A stretch of 64,000 nucleotides of DNA. It comes from Heterohyrax brucei (taxonomy: Eukaryota > Chordata > Mammalia > Hyracoidea > Procaviidae). The DNA lies in NCBI GenBank assembly GCA_028571685.1, contig CM053141.1:136614833-136678832 (forward strand). Direction: 5' to 3'. Numbering within the stretch: the first letter of the stretch is position 1; every line of letters begins with the position of its first letter. Below, in pieces: positions 33,050 to 43,888 of this stretch. The translations under genes were made by a program, and so were the position numbers. The notes beneath the pieces are model-generated. The model searched no databases, had not been told where the DNA came from, and saw nothing but the letters and a program-made list of their open reading frames with translations.

Positions 33050-34455
33050 CATGTAGGAAGACAGAAACTGCAAAACATCTCACAACAAGGATGAATCTGG
33101 AGGACATTATGCTGACCGAAATAAGTTGTTCACCAAAGCACGAACATTGCATGACACCATCACCGTAAATACATAGTCCGGAAAAGATTTACACGTAGAA
33201 AGAAACATGCTTTGATGGTTCCCAAGAATGGAAGACAGGGGGAGGAAAAATCACGAGAGAATAGACACGTGTTGACTTTGGTGAGGGAAAGGCGTAACCA
33301 AGGTGAGAGAAGGCAATGAGAGGTACACAAGAAGAAAAGGCAACAAAGGTAAACACATAACATACATAATCGTGCTACAACAGTAATAATAAACAATTTA
33401 TAGGAGACACATATGTAGATATGTATGCTGAATAGGTGTGGAAGGGAATATGGAGGTACACCCACAAGCATATATATGTTAGGCTTTGGAAACCCTGGTG
33501 ACATAGTGGCTAAGTGTTGCAACTGATAACCAGGAGGTTCGGAGTTCAAATCCACCAGGCATTCCTTGGAAACTCTAGGGAAAAATTCCACTCTGTCTGT
33601 AGGGTTGCTGTGAATGGGAAGTGACTTGACAGCACTAGGGTGGGGTGGATATTTCTACATAATATCTATATGTGTTGCATGTATATTCATATAAGCAACA
33701 GCATACACAGGAGACAGTGATGGAAACGGTCTAGATATAACACTTCAAGAGACAGAGTTATAGGGCTAGAAGGCTGATGACCATGGTCTTAGGGGACATC
33801 TAGCTAAATTGGCATAACATAGTTTATAAAAGCTTACAAATGGCCATCTCAGGTACAGTGGTTGATCTCTTCATTTCAAGCAAGGGACGAAGATGAAACC
33901 AAAGAGTCAAGGGAACAATTAGTCCAAAGGACTAATGACCTACAGTCTCCACTAGCCTGACGTGGTACCTGGCTACCGCTAACAGACAACTTAGACCAGG
34001 ATCACAATAGAAGGGCCTGATTAGAGTCAGGAAAAGAAAAAAAAAAGAAGTATGGCAAAATTAAAATTCGTAAATATTACAGATTTACTGGTTAGAGAGA
34101 GACTGGAGGAACGCCTGAGACTATGACTCTCAGACATCCTTCTAAATTGGAACTGAGGACAATCCCAGAGAGCATCTTTCAAGGAAATAATAGACAGGTC
34201 TGTAAATAAACAATATCACATGTGAGGAAAGTGCTCCTTAGAGTAACAGTTTACATGATACCAAAAGGACAACATATACCCCGAAGCCAAGATGAGAAGG
34301 CAAGGAGGTGAAGTAAAACCAATGATCAGAAGTAGGGACCTCAGTATGGTAATGCGGAGAAGGTTGGCACACTGCAACTAATGTCATGAAACACTTTGTA
34401 TGTAATCTATTGAATAGCAAATGATTTTGCTTTGTACACCTTTGTACACCTTCAC
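33050..34455 (+). mobile_element. L1 ORF2 end plus 3' UTR, subfamily B, with SINE insertion
   Basis: Begins in the conserved L1 end of ORF2 ('gaatctggaggacattatgc', 'tgaccgaaataagttg', 'gcatgacaccatcac'), then a 3' UTR ('cttaggggacatctagctaa', 'ggcataacatagtttata', 'gcctgacgtggtacctggct', 'gaaacactttgtatgtaatc', 'cttcacctaaag'). Interrupted by the SINE at 33486-33650. The 3' part is collinear with 11650-12440. Confidence 0.7.
33486..33650 (+). repeat. AfroSINE-type SINE inside the L1
   Basis: 'ggaaaccctggtgacatagt', B box 'cggagttcaaatccaccagg', 'tgtagggttgctgtgaatgg' and 'cttgacagcactaggg'. The 143-codon minus-strand open frame at 33160-33591 merely spans L1 and SINE. Confidence 0.88.
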
Positions 34456-34459
34456 CTAA

Positions 34460-34527
34460 AGTGCGCGCATGTGTGTGCATGCACGCACGCAGGCACGCAC
34501 GCACGCACACACACACACACACACACA
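34460..34527. repeat. (CG/CA) alternating purine-pyrimidine repeat
   Basis: 'gtgcgcgcatgtgtgtgcat' followed by 'gcacgcacgcaggcacgc' and a (ca) run. It starts right at the L1 3' end, probably an expansion of that terminus. Confidence 0.9.
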
Positions 34528-35267
34528 AACAACGCAAGAAATGTTACTTAGGAAGATATTGGATTTTCTCCTTAACTGTACTCTAAACTCTTGTCATCTA
34601 GAGCTTATCATGTTTTCTTTTTTATCGATTCTACTCCTAGTATATTGAACATATATATAGGACTCATACTAGGAATCTCTATGAAAAAGAATTATTGAAT
34701 AGCCACTTTTACTAACCTTTTCTTTTGCTGTAGAACATTTCAATTTATCCTTGTCTGCAGATAAAATGCTGACTTTTTCTGTTACACAGAGCCACTAGCT
34801 AGAAACAAAACATAACTGAATGGAGTCAAAATGTCCACGTAAAATAAAAACAAAGACAGTATCAAAGCCAGAACAAAGCATGCTAATTTAAAAGAAAATG
34901 CAAAGTTGAAATGAGTGTACAACGGAAAATGGGACAAACAACCTATTTTTTAATTCCTGGATCTAGGTACCTTTAACATGGTCAAAAATCAACAAAACAT
35001 CAGAGATATATGAAATTATCTCAGCATAATTCCTTTCATTTCATGATCTTTCAGCAAATCATATACCTTAGAACAGCTCCTACTCTGACATTTCCCTGAC
35101 CATGTAAGACAGTAAGCTTTAACCAGGAGTCAGAGAACAAAGACACATGCAAATGCACAGTTAACACTAACAGTGATAGGTAACTTCCAGAAAAAAAAAA
35201 TAATACTTCTCTAAGCCTAATACTGCAGTATCAAGAGAAAAACACAAATCTCTCCCTGTAGGTATAA
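34528..35267. other. Unassigned single-copy sequence
   Basis: No repeat recognised. AT-rich. Confidence 0.45.
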
Positions 35268-35312
35268 GGCCAAGCACTGTTGAGTCGGATCTGACTCATG
35301 GCGACCCTAGGT
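35268..35312 (-). repeat. Short RTE/SINE 3' tail
   Basis: 'ggccaagcactgttgagtcg', 'gatctgactcatggcgaccc'. Only the last 45 bp or so of the element, flanked by similar 'taggta' text on both sides ('gtaggtataagg' and 'ctaggtacaaaagg'). The same short form occurs at 54114. Confidence 0.6.
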
Positions 35313-35819
35313 ACAAAAGGACATATTATAAATACACAGTTCATTGTGTATCTGGAAATTAGTAATCATCCATCTTCACCTGCAATTGACTCTTATGTCT
35401 ACAACTGAGTTACAAGGCTTAATACACTGTTATGTGACATTGACTCACATGAGCCTTATCTATATAAGTTAGGTACCTGGAAATGTGTGAACACATTCTT
35501 TTTGAAGAGATCCCATCTGAACTTTTTCCATTCAACACGTCTGGACATCCCCACTGTGTGCAGAGAGTGGGTAGGTAACACTTGGGCAACAGTGTAGCCA
35601 CGTGTCCTGTGGGCTTTACACAACATGGGACCCGAGTAGCCACCACCACCACCGTGCTGCCGTCCCTGCTCCTCATGGTTATGAGATCAGGAGCAGATGG
35701 GACTGTGGAATGCTGAACCGAACTGTTGCTCTTGTCATTAAATACTCAACTAGGCAGAAAGCTAGGAATGGAGCGGTTGACAAAGATAAAGCCGAGAGCT
35801 CTGTGGCTTACCCTTAATT
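35313..35819. other. Unassigned single-copy sequence
   Basis: No repeat recognised. A short cac/cca run near 35640. Open frames on both strands lack features. Confidence 0.4.
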
Positions 35820-36700
35820 AGGTGCTGGCACTGGTTCTTGTCAAACAAGGGGAAAGAGCATGTGCGGCAGCACAGTGACGCACACAGACAGCCCTAGTCA
35901 CAGTGGGAGAGAACACAAAGTGCATTCAAGCTGGCACTGAAAGGGATTTAGATAAGTACCCGAGGTAACAAAAATCGAAAAAGGAGGGTGATAGCAATGG
36001 AAGCTTTAGATGAATTGCAACTGAGTGCACCTTTATTATAGCTTATCAGTCTCCAGACAGCTACAAACCAGCCTTCCGAGCGCATTTCTCTCTGTGTGCT
36101 CCTGGATTAAAGGTCAAAGTAACTCAAATTTATATGTTCTGTCGCACCATCTCTGTCTCTCCCGTTGCTCACATATATGCACCACACGTCTCAGGGATTT
36201 GGGATCCCTTGCATGAAGCTGCCACTCCCTTAAATAAAGCAAAAGCCTTTTCTCACTGACAAGGTTCCATTGATTTAACATAATTATCTGGCAGGAAGAG
36301 GCTGGAAATAATACAACATTAAAGGGTCACGAAAATGACATAAATGTGCACATGGCAACATGCCAGCTCTAATCACTCTTGTCCAAATTATGGTTATGTT
36401 CTCCATCCATTTGACATATCCACATAGCTAATATTCTGGTTTATTAGAACACTGTCTATATGTATTCACAGTATACACAAAAGCTGTGTGTTTTCATAAT
36501 ATGTATAAGCACTTTAGACGGTAAGCTGTGCATGTTGCAGCTAGCAGATGGTAGCTCTTATCGCAGATAAAAGCACATATATATGTTTCTGTAACTACAC
36601 CCTCAGAGGGAATGGGTAAGAGAAGACTCCTCTCTACATCACAGCTTACATTACCCATCTACTTAGGCAGCAAACAGCATATGTTTTACTGCTGTGGAAA
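35820..36700. promoter_or_regulatory. Candidate conserved non-coding element
   Basis: Repeat-free. Contains a divergent GATA pair (TTATC at 36558-36562 and GATAA at 36566-36570) and several TAAT-type motifs. Candidate only. Confidence 0.25.
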
Positions 36701-36945
36701 GGCAGTACTTGAGAGAAAATATGATTAAAATAAACTTAAAAATAATCTGATGGAAAAATAGAAAAGAGTGTGTTAACTGGAAGTTAGTTTTGTGTGTCTG
36801 TGAGGGATGGGAGTGTCACCACATCTAGAAAGTGAAATAATCAAGAGTGTATCTTTAAAGGTGACCAGGCAAAAGGCAGGATGCTCACTTCAATTTAAAT
36901 TTCAGATGAACAATGAATTGACTTTTTAACATATAAAGAGAAAAA
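36701..36945. other. Unassigned sequence
   Basis: No repeat recognised. Confidence 0.4.
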
Positions 36946-37099
36946 AATCAAGCCTTTTGCCATGGAGTTGATTCTAACTCATGGCATCCTTATAAGACAG
37001 CGTAGAACTGCTCCACAAAGTTTCCAAAGAGTGCCTGATGGATTTGAACTGCCAACAATTTGGTTACGGGCTATATTACTTTACCATTATGCCACCAGA
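36946..37099 (-). repeat. AfroSINE-type SINE
   Basis: 'cttttgccatggagttgatt', 'ctaactcatggcatccttat', 'gatggatttgaactgccaac', 'ctttaccattatgccaccag'. Confidence 0.82.
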
Positions 37100-37220
37100 A
37101 TTAGTACAAACCAAAAAAAAAAAAAAAAAGACCATTTGCTGCCATCAGGTAGATTCCAACTCATAGCAATCCTACAGTGACCCAGAGAGTTTCCAAAGAG
37201 TGCCTCCTGGATTAGTACAA
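37100..37220 (-). repeat. 5'-truncated AfroSINE with perfect target duplication
   Basis: A-run at about 37113-37129 (complement of the SINE 3' end), then 'tttgctgccatcaggtagat', 'caactcatagcaatcctaca', ending at 'gagtgcctcctgg' without a head. Bracketed by the identical 10-mer 'attagtacaa' (37100-37109 and 37211-37220). Confidence 0.85.
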
Positions 37221-37829
37221 GTATGTTGCAAATGTTACACATCCCATGTCCCAGGAGACATCAGGGTCATGCATATACTAAAATATTACTAAATGTTTAT
37301 CCGAAACTCAAATGTAAATGAGTAACCTGTGTTTGATATTGGAAAATCTGGCAACCATAGTTTTCAGTTTCTGTTATTACAGTTTTTAACCAATGTTCCA
37401 GAGGAAACGAAAGCCATCGACAGGCATATCTATCTTGGTCAAAATGATTCCAATCCTTTTTGTGTACATACTAAGCCAGGTAGGGTAATACAGCCAGTGT
37501 GGACAAGTTAGGGCACCCATCCTTTTCTTCTTCCTCCTCAGAATTTTAAATTCTGGTTTGTGACTATCTGGATAATTGTTTCACTTTGGCTGTATGAGCT
37601 CAACTTTTATTAATTTTTTCATTTATGAACTGGGTTTAGTATTTCAGACTAAGATCTGTTTGTACTCATAAAAAACGAGACAGACTTTAAACACTCCACG
37701 TGTACACATTTGTATGCTCGTGGTGAGACTGGCATTCAACTGGAAGGTTAAATGGAGTTCAGATAATTTCTTTTTTTTTTGTTGTTCTTTGCTCTGGCTT
37801 TTGTCTCAATTCTTTCAGCAAAACTGAAT
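37221..37829. other. Unassigned single-copy sequence
   Basis: No repeat recognised; a T-run near 37770. Confidence 0.4.
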
Positions 37830-38240
37830 AAAGATGTCTCCATTTTACACCGAAAGATTCAATTACTTTTCAAATGCTGGGTAAACATCTGCAGATGAAC
37901 GATCTTAACAAACGAATTTTGATTCCACACAAACTTGTGTGACGCTTTTGTTTTCTGTCTCCAAGAGCAGAGAATAGGTTGAAGCCTGCATTTCTGAGCC
38001 GGAGCCTCCGCCGCCACAAGCAGTGAACCTCTGGCAGGCAGCCAACCAATCTCTGTAGCCCAATGAAACTCTGATTCCATCTGCTCCAGCAGTGCAATAT
38101 ATTCCACTTCAGGTCAAAAGCGGGGAGCCAGCAGTATTCACATTACACTAATCTGTAAAGACATTTTCACTGGGCTAGATAGGCTAATGTTACACAAGCT
38201 TTCAAAGCTTCAAGGGTAAGGAGCAACAGTAATTGCTGGG
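37830..38240. promoter_or_regulatory. Candidate conserved non-coding element
   Basis: Repeat-free, more balanced base composition. A forkhead-like GTAAACA at 37881-37887 and two CCAAT boxes at 38045-38049 and 38060-38064 (15 bp apart). Open frames in two minus-strand phases, but no coding hallmarks. Candidate only. Confidence 0.28.
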
Positions 38241-39130
38241 GGAAGATACAGTAGTCTGTGGATTCTTGCAGAGAATATTCCAAGAGGAAATGAGATGGAT
38301 GGTTCTAAGGGAGGAGGAAGAAAAGAAGTGTCTTTTAAAAGAATGCGTCATTTGCCATACTGCTTAGTATGTATTGTAAACACAGCTTATAGTTGGCAAC
38401 TACAAGCTCTATTAATTTTCTTCTGTCTCTCTGTGTTCCAAATCCTAAACACATCTTTTTACTCTCTCTCTCTCTCACACACACAAACTTAAAACCTCCT
38501 GAATCCATTATGAAAGTGGCCATCTCCATGAAAAAACTGAGGGGAAAATAGATCATTCTTGGTCTACACTGGATTATAAAAATCAACATTATCCTCAAGC
38601 TTGTAAAAGATTTTTAAAATAAATAATCATGTGGCAATATGTCCTCATGCCATCTCTTTTTGCTATTTTGCTCTTTCAGCCCTATAATCAATTGCTTATT
38701 ATACATAACCTACCAAGGATGTTATTATAGGTCCTTTATGGAAAATATAGCAAAAGAAAATAAATACTCTGAAAGCAGAAATTCAATACCAATAACAAGG
38801 AACATTTTCATATTTCCAGCTCTTTGGTTGGGGGAGAAAAGGTAGGGCAATGTTCATGCCTTCAGGCACATCAGAAACCGTTAGCAACTACGTTTCAGGA
38901 AATTCTAATGTATAAAAGCTTGATTTAGACTGCTTGATTTTCTTTTAGCAAAAGAGGAAAAATATTTGACTGTAAATGAACTACATGAAAAATCCATTCA
39001 ATTAGGAAGCGTACAGTTATTTTTAGCTATAATTAGAAGTTATGGGTGGTTGATGTGAAAAATCACTTTTGTGCTAGAATCATAGATTTCACGCTAGGTG
39101 GAAATAGACTCTCTAAAAAATGAAACAACC
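38241..39130. other. Unassigned; (tc)/(ac) microsatellite inside
   Basis: 38461-38487 is a short 'ctctctctctctcacacaca' repeat. The rest is single-copy with no gene signal. Confidence 0.45.
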
Positions 39131-39358
39131 TACATGTAATGTGGAAACCCTGGTGGCCTAGTGGTGAGGTGCTTCAGCTGCTAACCAAAAGGGCCACCGG
39201 CAGTTCAAATCTACCATATACTTCTTGGAAATCCTACGAGGCTTTCTCCTCTGTCCTGTAGGTTCTTGGAAACTCTATGAGGCTTTCTCCTCTGTTCTAT
39301 AGGGTCACTGTGAGTCAGAATCATTCAACAGCTGTAGATGTGGGTTTTTACATATAAT
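39131..39358 (+). repeat. AfroSINE-type SINE with a 41-bp internal tandem duplication
   Basis: 'ggaaaccctggtggcctagt', B box 'ggcagttcaaatctacca', then two head-to-tail 41-bp units (39222-39262 and 39263-39303, 5 differences), then tail 'gtgagtcagaatcattcaac'. Target duplication 'tacatgtaat' (39131-39140) and 'tacatataat' (starting 39350). Confidence 0.88.
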
Positions 39359-39373
39359 TTAGACCTCTTTATA

Positions 39374-39535
39374 AGGAAACCCTGGTAGCATAGTTGTTTA
39401 GTGCTATGGCTGCTAACCAGAAGGTAGGCGGTTCAAATCCACCAGGTGCTCCTTGGAAATTCTATGGGGCAGTTCTACTCTATCCATAGGATCTCTATGA
39501 GTCAGAATCAATTCAACAACTGTGGGTGATTCTTT
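39374..39535 (+). repeat. AfroSINE-type SINE
   Basis: 'ggaaaccctggtagcatagt', 'ggcggttcaaatccaccagg', 'tctatggggcagttctactc', 'gagtcagaatcaattcaaca'. Well preserved. Confidence 0.9.
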
Positions 39536-39929
39536 TTAAAGTAAGCGAAAAAGTAGGGTTATATATTCTCTCGAGTTTTCGTTATCCTACTTTTTTATTA
39601 AAAAGAAAAGTTTTGAAGCTGTTTAGAACATAGTAAATCTGTTTGAGTTTTCAATCTCAGAAAGTGCTAAAATTTGGGAAGCATTTTACTGCACCGTTGT
39701 AACACTTACTGCCTCTCTATATTCCTTGTCAGAAAAATTTCATTTAAAAAAACCTTAACTTGCACAGAATTGAAGGCCCCCCTCCCTACCCCCTCGCCTT
39801 TTTCTAGTTTCTGTTCTAAATGGAAAATTCACACAGGGCTCAGATGAATAAAAAGTGCGTAAGTCTGTATGCACTGATATACATGTGATTTCTCATCTAC
39901 AAAGAACAGTTTGGAAGACTTGTTATCTG
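39536..39929. other. Unassigned single-copy sequence
   Basis: No repeat recognised. A C-rich run near 39777-39795. Confidence 0.4.
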
Positions 39930-40510
39930 ACCAGAAAAGCCCACAGTAAATTGAGATAAAGGAGATTGACTCCAATCCGCTCATCCTTTGCAATTGCTTT
40001 GTATTCTAATCACTGTGCTGAGCATCTGTCCCCGGCAGGCAGCTTGTTCAATCTAGCGGATAACAAATGCGGCTGGATTGTGGCTGCACAGGCCCTTCCC
40101 CTTGCGCTAGGAGCTAGTGTTCCATTCCTCTGATTAAACAGGCATCAGGAAAGTGCTCTCAGAGCTGTAATTGCCTCCGTTATGAAACATCTTCACCTGT
40201 TAGCCAAAGCTAAGTTGAATCACAGCAGAAATTATTAACAGTGGCTGTTTTCAGGCCAGCTTAATTTGAGCGGATGCTGCTGTTCACTTAACACAGATGA
40301 CTAGGTGTGCAGGTCCAGAGTTTAAGTGGAGATGACACCCCACTGAGCAGGTGCTCTCAGGCCTGCTGCGGGAAGCCCCCTGCACCACAACAGACCACTG
40401 TTCCAAGGCGAGATGGAGAAGATGGCCTTAGACAGGACGCCCGCTCTGCTGATGCTGTCTGGGCTCCTAAGGACCTCCCGACTGATGGCGGCTCTTGGCA
40501 GCCAAATTCT
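39930..40510. promoter_or_regulatory. Candidate conserved non-coding element
   Basis: High-complexity, repeat-free and less AT-rich than the flanks. Motifs: CTGATTAAAC at 40130-40139, TAATTG at 40168-40173, CACCTG at 40194-40199 and several TTAAT sites up to 40266. It looks like a developmental enhancer by texture only; it is not a promoter, as it has no CpG cluster or TATA/Inr context I can support. Confidence 0.32.
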
Positions 40511-40845
40511 TCTTTTTTTTTTCAGTTAGTTCTCACAAATATTGACAACCACATTTTGTTGTTGTTCTTTTGTTTTTGAAGGATGTGGACACTGGTGTGA
40601 GAAACACTACCTTGCTTCAAATGTGACCAAAAAAGCTCTTTTCAGGGAGCCGAACAGGCATTAAAATTTAATAGTCTGCTTTCATTTTCTCTGCAGTGTG
40701 GTTCAAGATGATTATAAATTATGGTATTCTGCTTACTTGTGATGGAATAAGTCACATTTCAGCATTTGATTTAGAAGCAACGTGTGCCTGACATATGAAT
40801 ATCCTACAGATGTGATTTATCACAGAGTTCTTTTTTATTTGTTTG
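40511..40845. other. Unassigned sequence
   Basis: T-runs near 40507-40520 and 'tttgtttgtttgttt' near 40840; otherwise single-copy. Confidence 0.4.
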
Positions 40846-41570
40846 TTTGTTTCAGAATAAAATAGTATACTGGAGGGTCACCATAGTGACAGACATTGCC
40901 GTACTGGGAGGTATGGCCATGGGCCTCAGGGCCTCAGAGAGTGAATCTGCAAAGTCTGAACATATGTTGTTTTGCACATTGAGGAATCATTTTGTCCTCC
41001 AAAGCTTGCTATTGGTCACAAAGATCTCATCTCTATCACTCTGTTTTTTGTACAAAGATGAGCAAAATATTACTGGATAGAGGAATTGTTTTGCCAGGTT
41101 GCGTGGTGTCAAGGGATAAGACATCCTCTGATAATCTCAGGGTTGATTGGGAATCTGTTGGTTTGTAGGGTCTCTGCTGCAATATGATTGGCTCAGGAGA
41201 GAGGCTGACCAGACCCGAGGGATTTCTGTGGTAGGATGAGTATAGACTAGAAAGACAGCACAGGAAGGCAGTGCTCTGGCAGCTGAGATATTTCTTGTGT
41301 CTACTGGTGAACTGATCTGCAAGGGAATCGAAGCCATTCATATCAGTATCTCTCTGACATCATTTCTGATGGCTTCAGGCAAAACAGTTACATGGGGACC
41401 TGGAACGATCATTAAATGGTATAACAAAACAGTTAGCTTGGCCATGATTTATTTATCAAGTCTGGCTAATAAGTATAACAGAGCTGCCGAATCTCACAAT
41501 ATTTCAGCATCATGTGTCGTGATACAGGGTGTAACTTGAAATGCCTGCCCCTCATTGTCTGCTAATCCAT
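40846..41570. promoter_or_regulatory. Candidate conserved non-coding element with X-box-like site
   Basis: Repeat-free. GTCACCATAGTGAC at 40877-40890 is a near-palindrome close to the RFX X-box. 'ctgcaatatgattggctca' near 41178 includes a CCAAT-complement (ATTGG). Open frames on both strands overlap here but lack domain features. Confidence 0.3.
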
Positions 41571-42479
41571 CTCTGTAAAGCCAAGCTTACATGTTAAATT
41601 ACCTCCACTGTGTCGTTTTATCAACACTTTCTGTTAGTTATTCTCAGACTCATCCATTTAGACAGCTTACTTCAGCACTTGTGATACTCCATCTGTGGTC
41701 TTTCCTCCTTCCCCACACTAACCCTTGATTGTCTAACTTTAAATCATGTTCCTCTCTTCAGTTCATAATATACAGCCTGTTACATAATAGGTCCTCAGTA
41801 GGTTTTTTTGAGTAGAATGAATGAATGTATAAATGTTGCAATGAAAGAAATGAAGGTGAACAGAAATGATAATAGTATCCTCATGTTTGCTTTTCCTTAC
41901 AGCTTTTTAGCTGGACATAAGATTTACTGGAATAAAGATTTGATTTTTCAGCCTTCTTTGTCACTAGGTATGACCATTTTCTAGGCCTAGTCAATGTGGA
42001 TCAAGGTGGATACGGTATGGTGATTCAGGAAAGTGTGGTTAATCGTGACCGAAAGAGGCTGTAATGACTGGAGCACTGGCAGTGATTTTAGACTCTGGGA
42101 GTGGTCTTGGGATTGAAAGCCTTTTACAGTACAGAAAAAAAAAAAGAAGCAATTAGGGGCTCTGATACCACAGACTGTAAACTAGCCTTGGTCTGATTAC
42201 CCCAAGGCTTCTTAAATGTAAGAAGAAAAAACAAAACAAGGCAGCAACATGTGAATTTAGATCTTTACCATGGTTTACCAATAGGGCCAGCTATAGAATT
42301 TGTGGAGTTCAGCACAAAATAAAAATGAGATGTCCCTTGCTCAAAAGTTGTTGAGAATTTCAAACTGTCAACAGCAGAGATTAAACTAGGTGCAGAGCCC
42401 TGGGGTGGCAGAGCCCGGTGTGAACAGTCTGTTGGCAGTCCCTCAGAGTCACTCCTGATTATGCCATGGTATCTTCTGG
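41571..42479. other. Unassigned; L2/MIR-type tail near 41790
   Basis: 41785-41830 ('ataataggtcctcagtaggt', 'gaatgaatgaatg') is an ancient LINE/SINE 3' tail. The rest is single-copy, with an A-run near 42135. Confidence 0.45.
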
Positions 42480-42660
42480 CTCCTGCTAGAACTTCTCCAA
42501 ACTTACTTTGCAGCAGTCTTTTCCTTACTTAGTAAACTTGAGCCACTTCAGACTGCTTTCCATTCCATTTTTTGAAGACATGAAACTCTTTCTTACATTA
42601 CAATACATGGCTCTTTGAAGATGAGGACGCTTGGCCACAGATAGTTACAATACTTCAGGT
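42480..42660 (+). repeat. L2-like relic, left piece
   Basis: 'agaacttctccaaacttact' and 'ttccttacttagtaaacttg' are compatible with L2 3' region text; the right piece at 43105-43345 is clearer. The composite SINE at 42717 separates them. Confidence 0.35.
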
Positions 42661-42716
42661 TCCATGGGCTGGCTGTTCTTCACCTTTAAAAAACAACAAA
42701 TCAGCATTACCTCTTT

Positions 42717-43090
42717 TGTTGTTACTTGCTGTTGAGTCCACTCTGACTTGCTGTGACGCCATGGAAAAGAGTCAACTATTGCCTGGAACTGCGCCACCTT
42801 CTCTGTTGCTCATATGTTGTAGCTACCATGTATTCTGAACGACTTCCAGTCTAAGAGGCCCATCTTCTAGGGCTATCTAGGGCAATATTCTCTTGTGAAC
42901 CATAGAATTTTCAGTGGCTACCTCTTGGAAGTAGATTGCCAGGCCTTTCTTCCTAGCCTGGAAGCTCTGCTGAAATCTCTCCACGATGGACGATCCTGCT
43001 GGTATTGGAGATTCTGGTGGCATACCTTCCAGCATCATAGCAACTTGCAAGCCGCCACAGCCAAGCAGACTGGTAGTGGGTCTCCTCCTT
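42717..43090 (-). repeat. RTE-derived composite SINE, no tRNA head
   Basis: Read on the minus strand: RTE 5'-region segment ('gcttccaggctaggaagaaa', 'ggcctggcaatctacttcc', 'gccactgaaaattctatggt') joined to a short RTE tail ('gagtggactcaacagcaagt', then 'aacaacaa'). Same form as 181-557. The ORF2 region of the LINE is absent. Confidence 0.72.
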
Positions 43091-43104
43091 AGAAACGTCC
43101 TTTT

Positions 43105-43345
43105 CAGCGCTCCTTTACCCCAGAATTATTTTGCTTTCTTGCTTCCTCCATAGCTGACTTACAGTGATGTCTTATTACATCTTTTCCTTTTTGAAATCAT
43201 TAGACTTTCCTGACTAGACTGAAAGCTTCCAGAGGACTGGTGCTCTCTGTGTCTTATTCACTGATACATTATTCATACACCACAGTGCTTATCTAGAATG
43301 CAGAAAGAGCTCAGTAAACATTTGTTTTGTGGTGAATAAAAAGAA
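43105..43345 (+). repeat. L2 3' end relic
   Basis: 'ctgactagactgaaagcttc', 'cagaggactggtgctctctg', 'tgtcttattcactgatac' and 'agctcagtaaacatttgttt' follow the L2 3' end. Confidence 0.65.
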
Positions 43346-43586
43346 CTTCCTGCCCATGGGCACTTATCCTGGTTCATTTAAGTGCAAGGGCAGATTCTCC
43401 GACATTTTTACAATATTTTACCTGAGTTTAACAGACTAATTTACTCTATGATTACTTCATTTTCTGTTTTTGATTATGAGAAGCTAGCTATGAAAAGATA
43501 CAGCTTATTTTGTGAATATTTCCCAGACCTGTCAAATGTGTGAAAAAGGGATTTCCTCTCTGCTGGACATCTGTTTACATTGCAAT

Positions 43587-43587
<1 letters not shown>

Positions 43588-43634
<47 letters not shown>

Positions 43635-43653
43635 ACACACGCACACACACATG
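43588..43653. repeat. (tc)n(ac)n microsatellite
   Basis: 'ctctctctctctcacacac' style run with minor interruptions 'gtgcacacacgcacac'. Confidence 0.95.
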
Positions 43654-43837
43654 GAACCAAAGTTAACTCCTCCCACCGCACAGTTTACTGTCTACATTAA
43701 TGTAATTATACTGTTAACTTATTTTACTAACATAACCTACTATTCCTGGAAAGCCTTATCCAGAAAAATAATTTATTTCTTATGGCAATTTGTTGAAAGA
43801 ACTGCCAACTCTGCAACAGAGACATCCCCCCCCCAAA

Positions 43838-43888
43838 AATTACCATGGAGTCAATTCCAACTCATAGTGACCCTATAGCAGACAGGTA
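43838..43888 (-). repeat. AfroSINE tail fragment
   Basis: 'attaccatggagtcaattcc' and 'aactcatagtgaccctatag', preceded by a C/A run. The head is absent. Confidence 0.7.

Noticed and set aside
33160..33591. 143-codon minus-strand open frame, the longest outside LINE ORFs
   Set aside because: It spans an L1 ORF2 end/3' UTR and an inserted AfroSINE; no domain or codon pattern.
37859..38107. Overlapping minus-strand frames of 82 and 75 codons
   Set aside because: Two phases are open together and no homology is recognised; better explained by base composition. Kept only as a non-coding candidate.
39222..39303. CRISPR-like direct repeats
   Set aside because: Two adjacent units without spacers inside a SINE in a mammalian genome; a simple tandem duplication.
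43540..43878. 112-codon frame with His/Thr repeats
   Set aside because: Translation of a (ca)n microsatellite and a SINE fragment.
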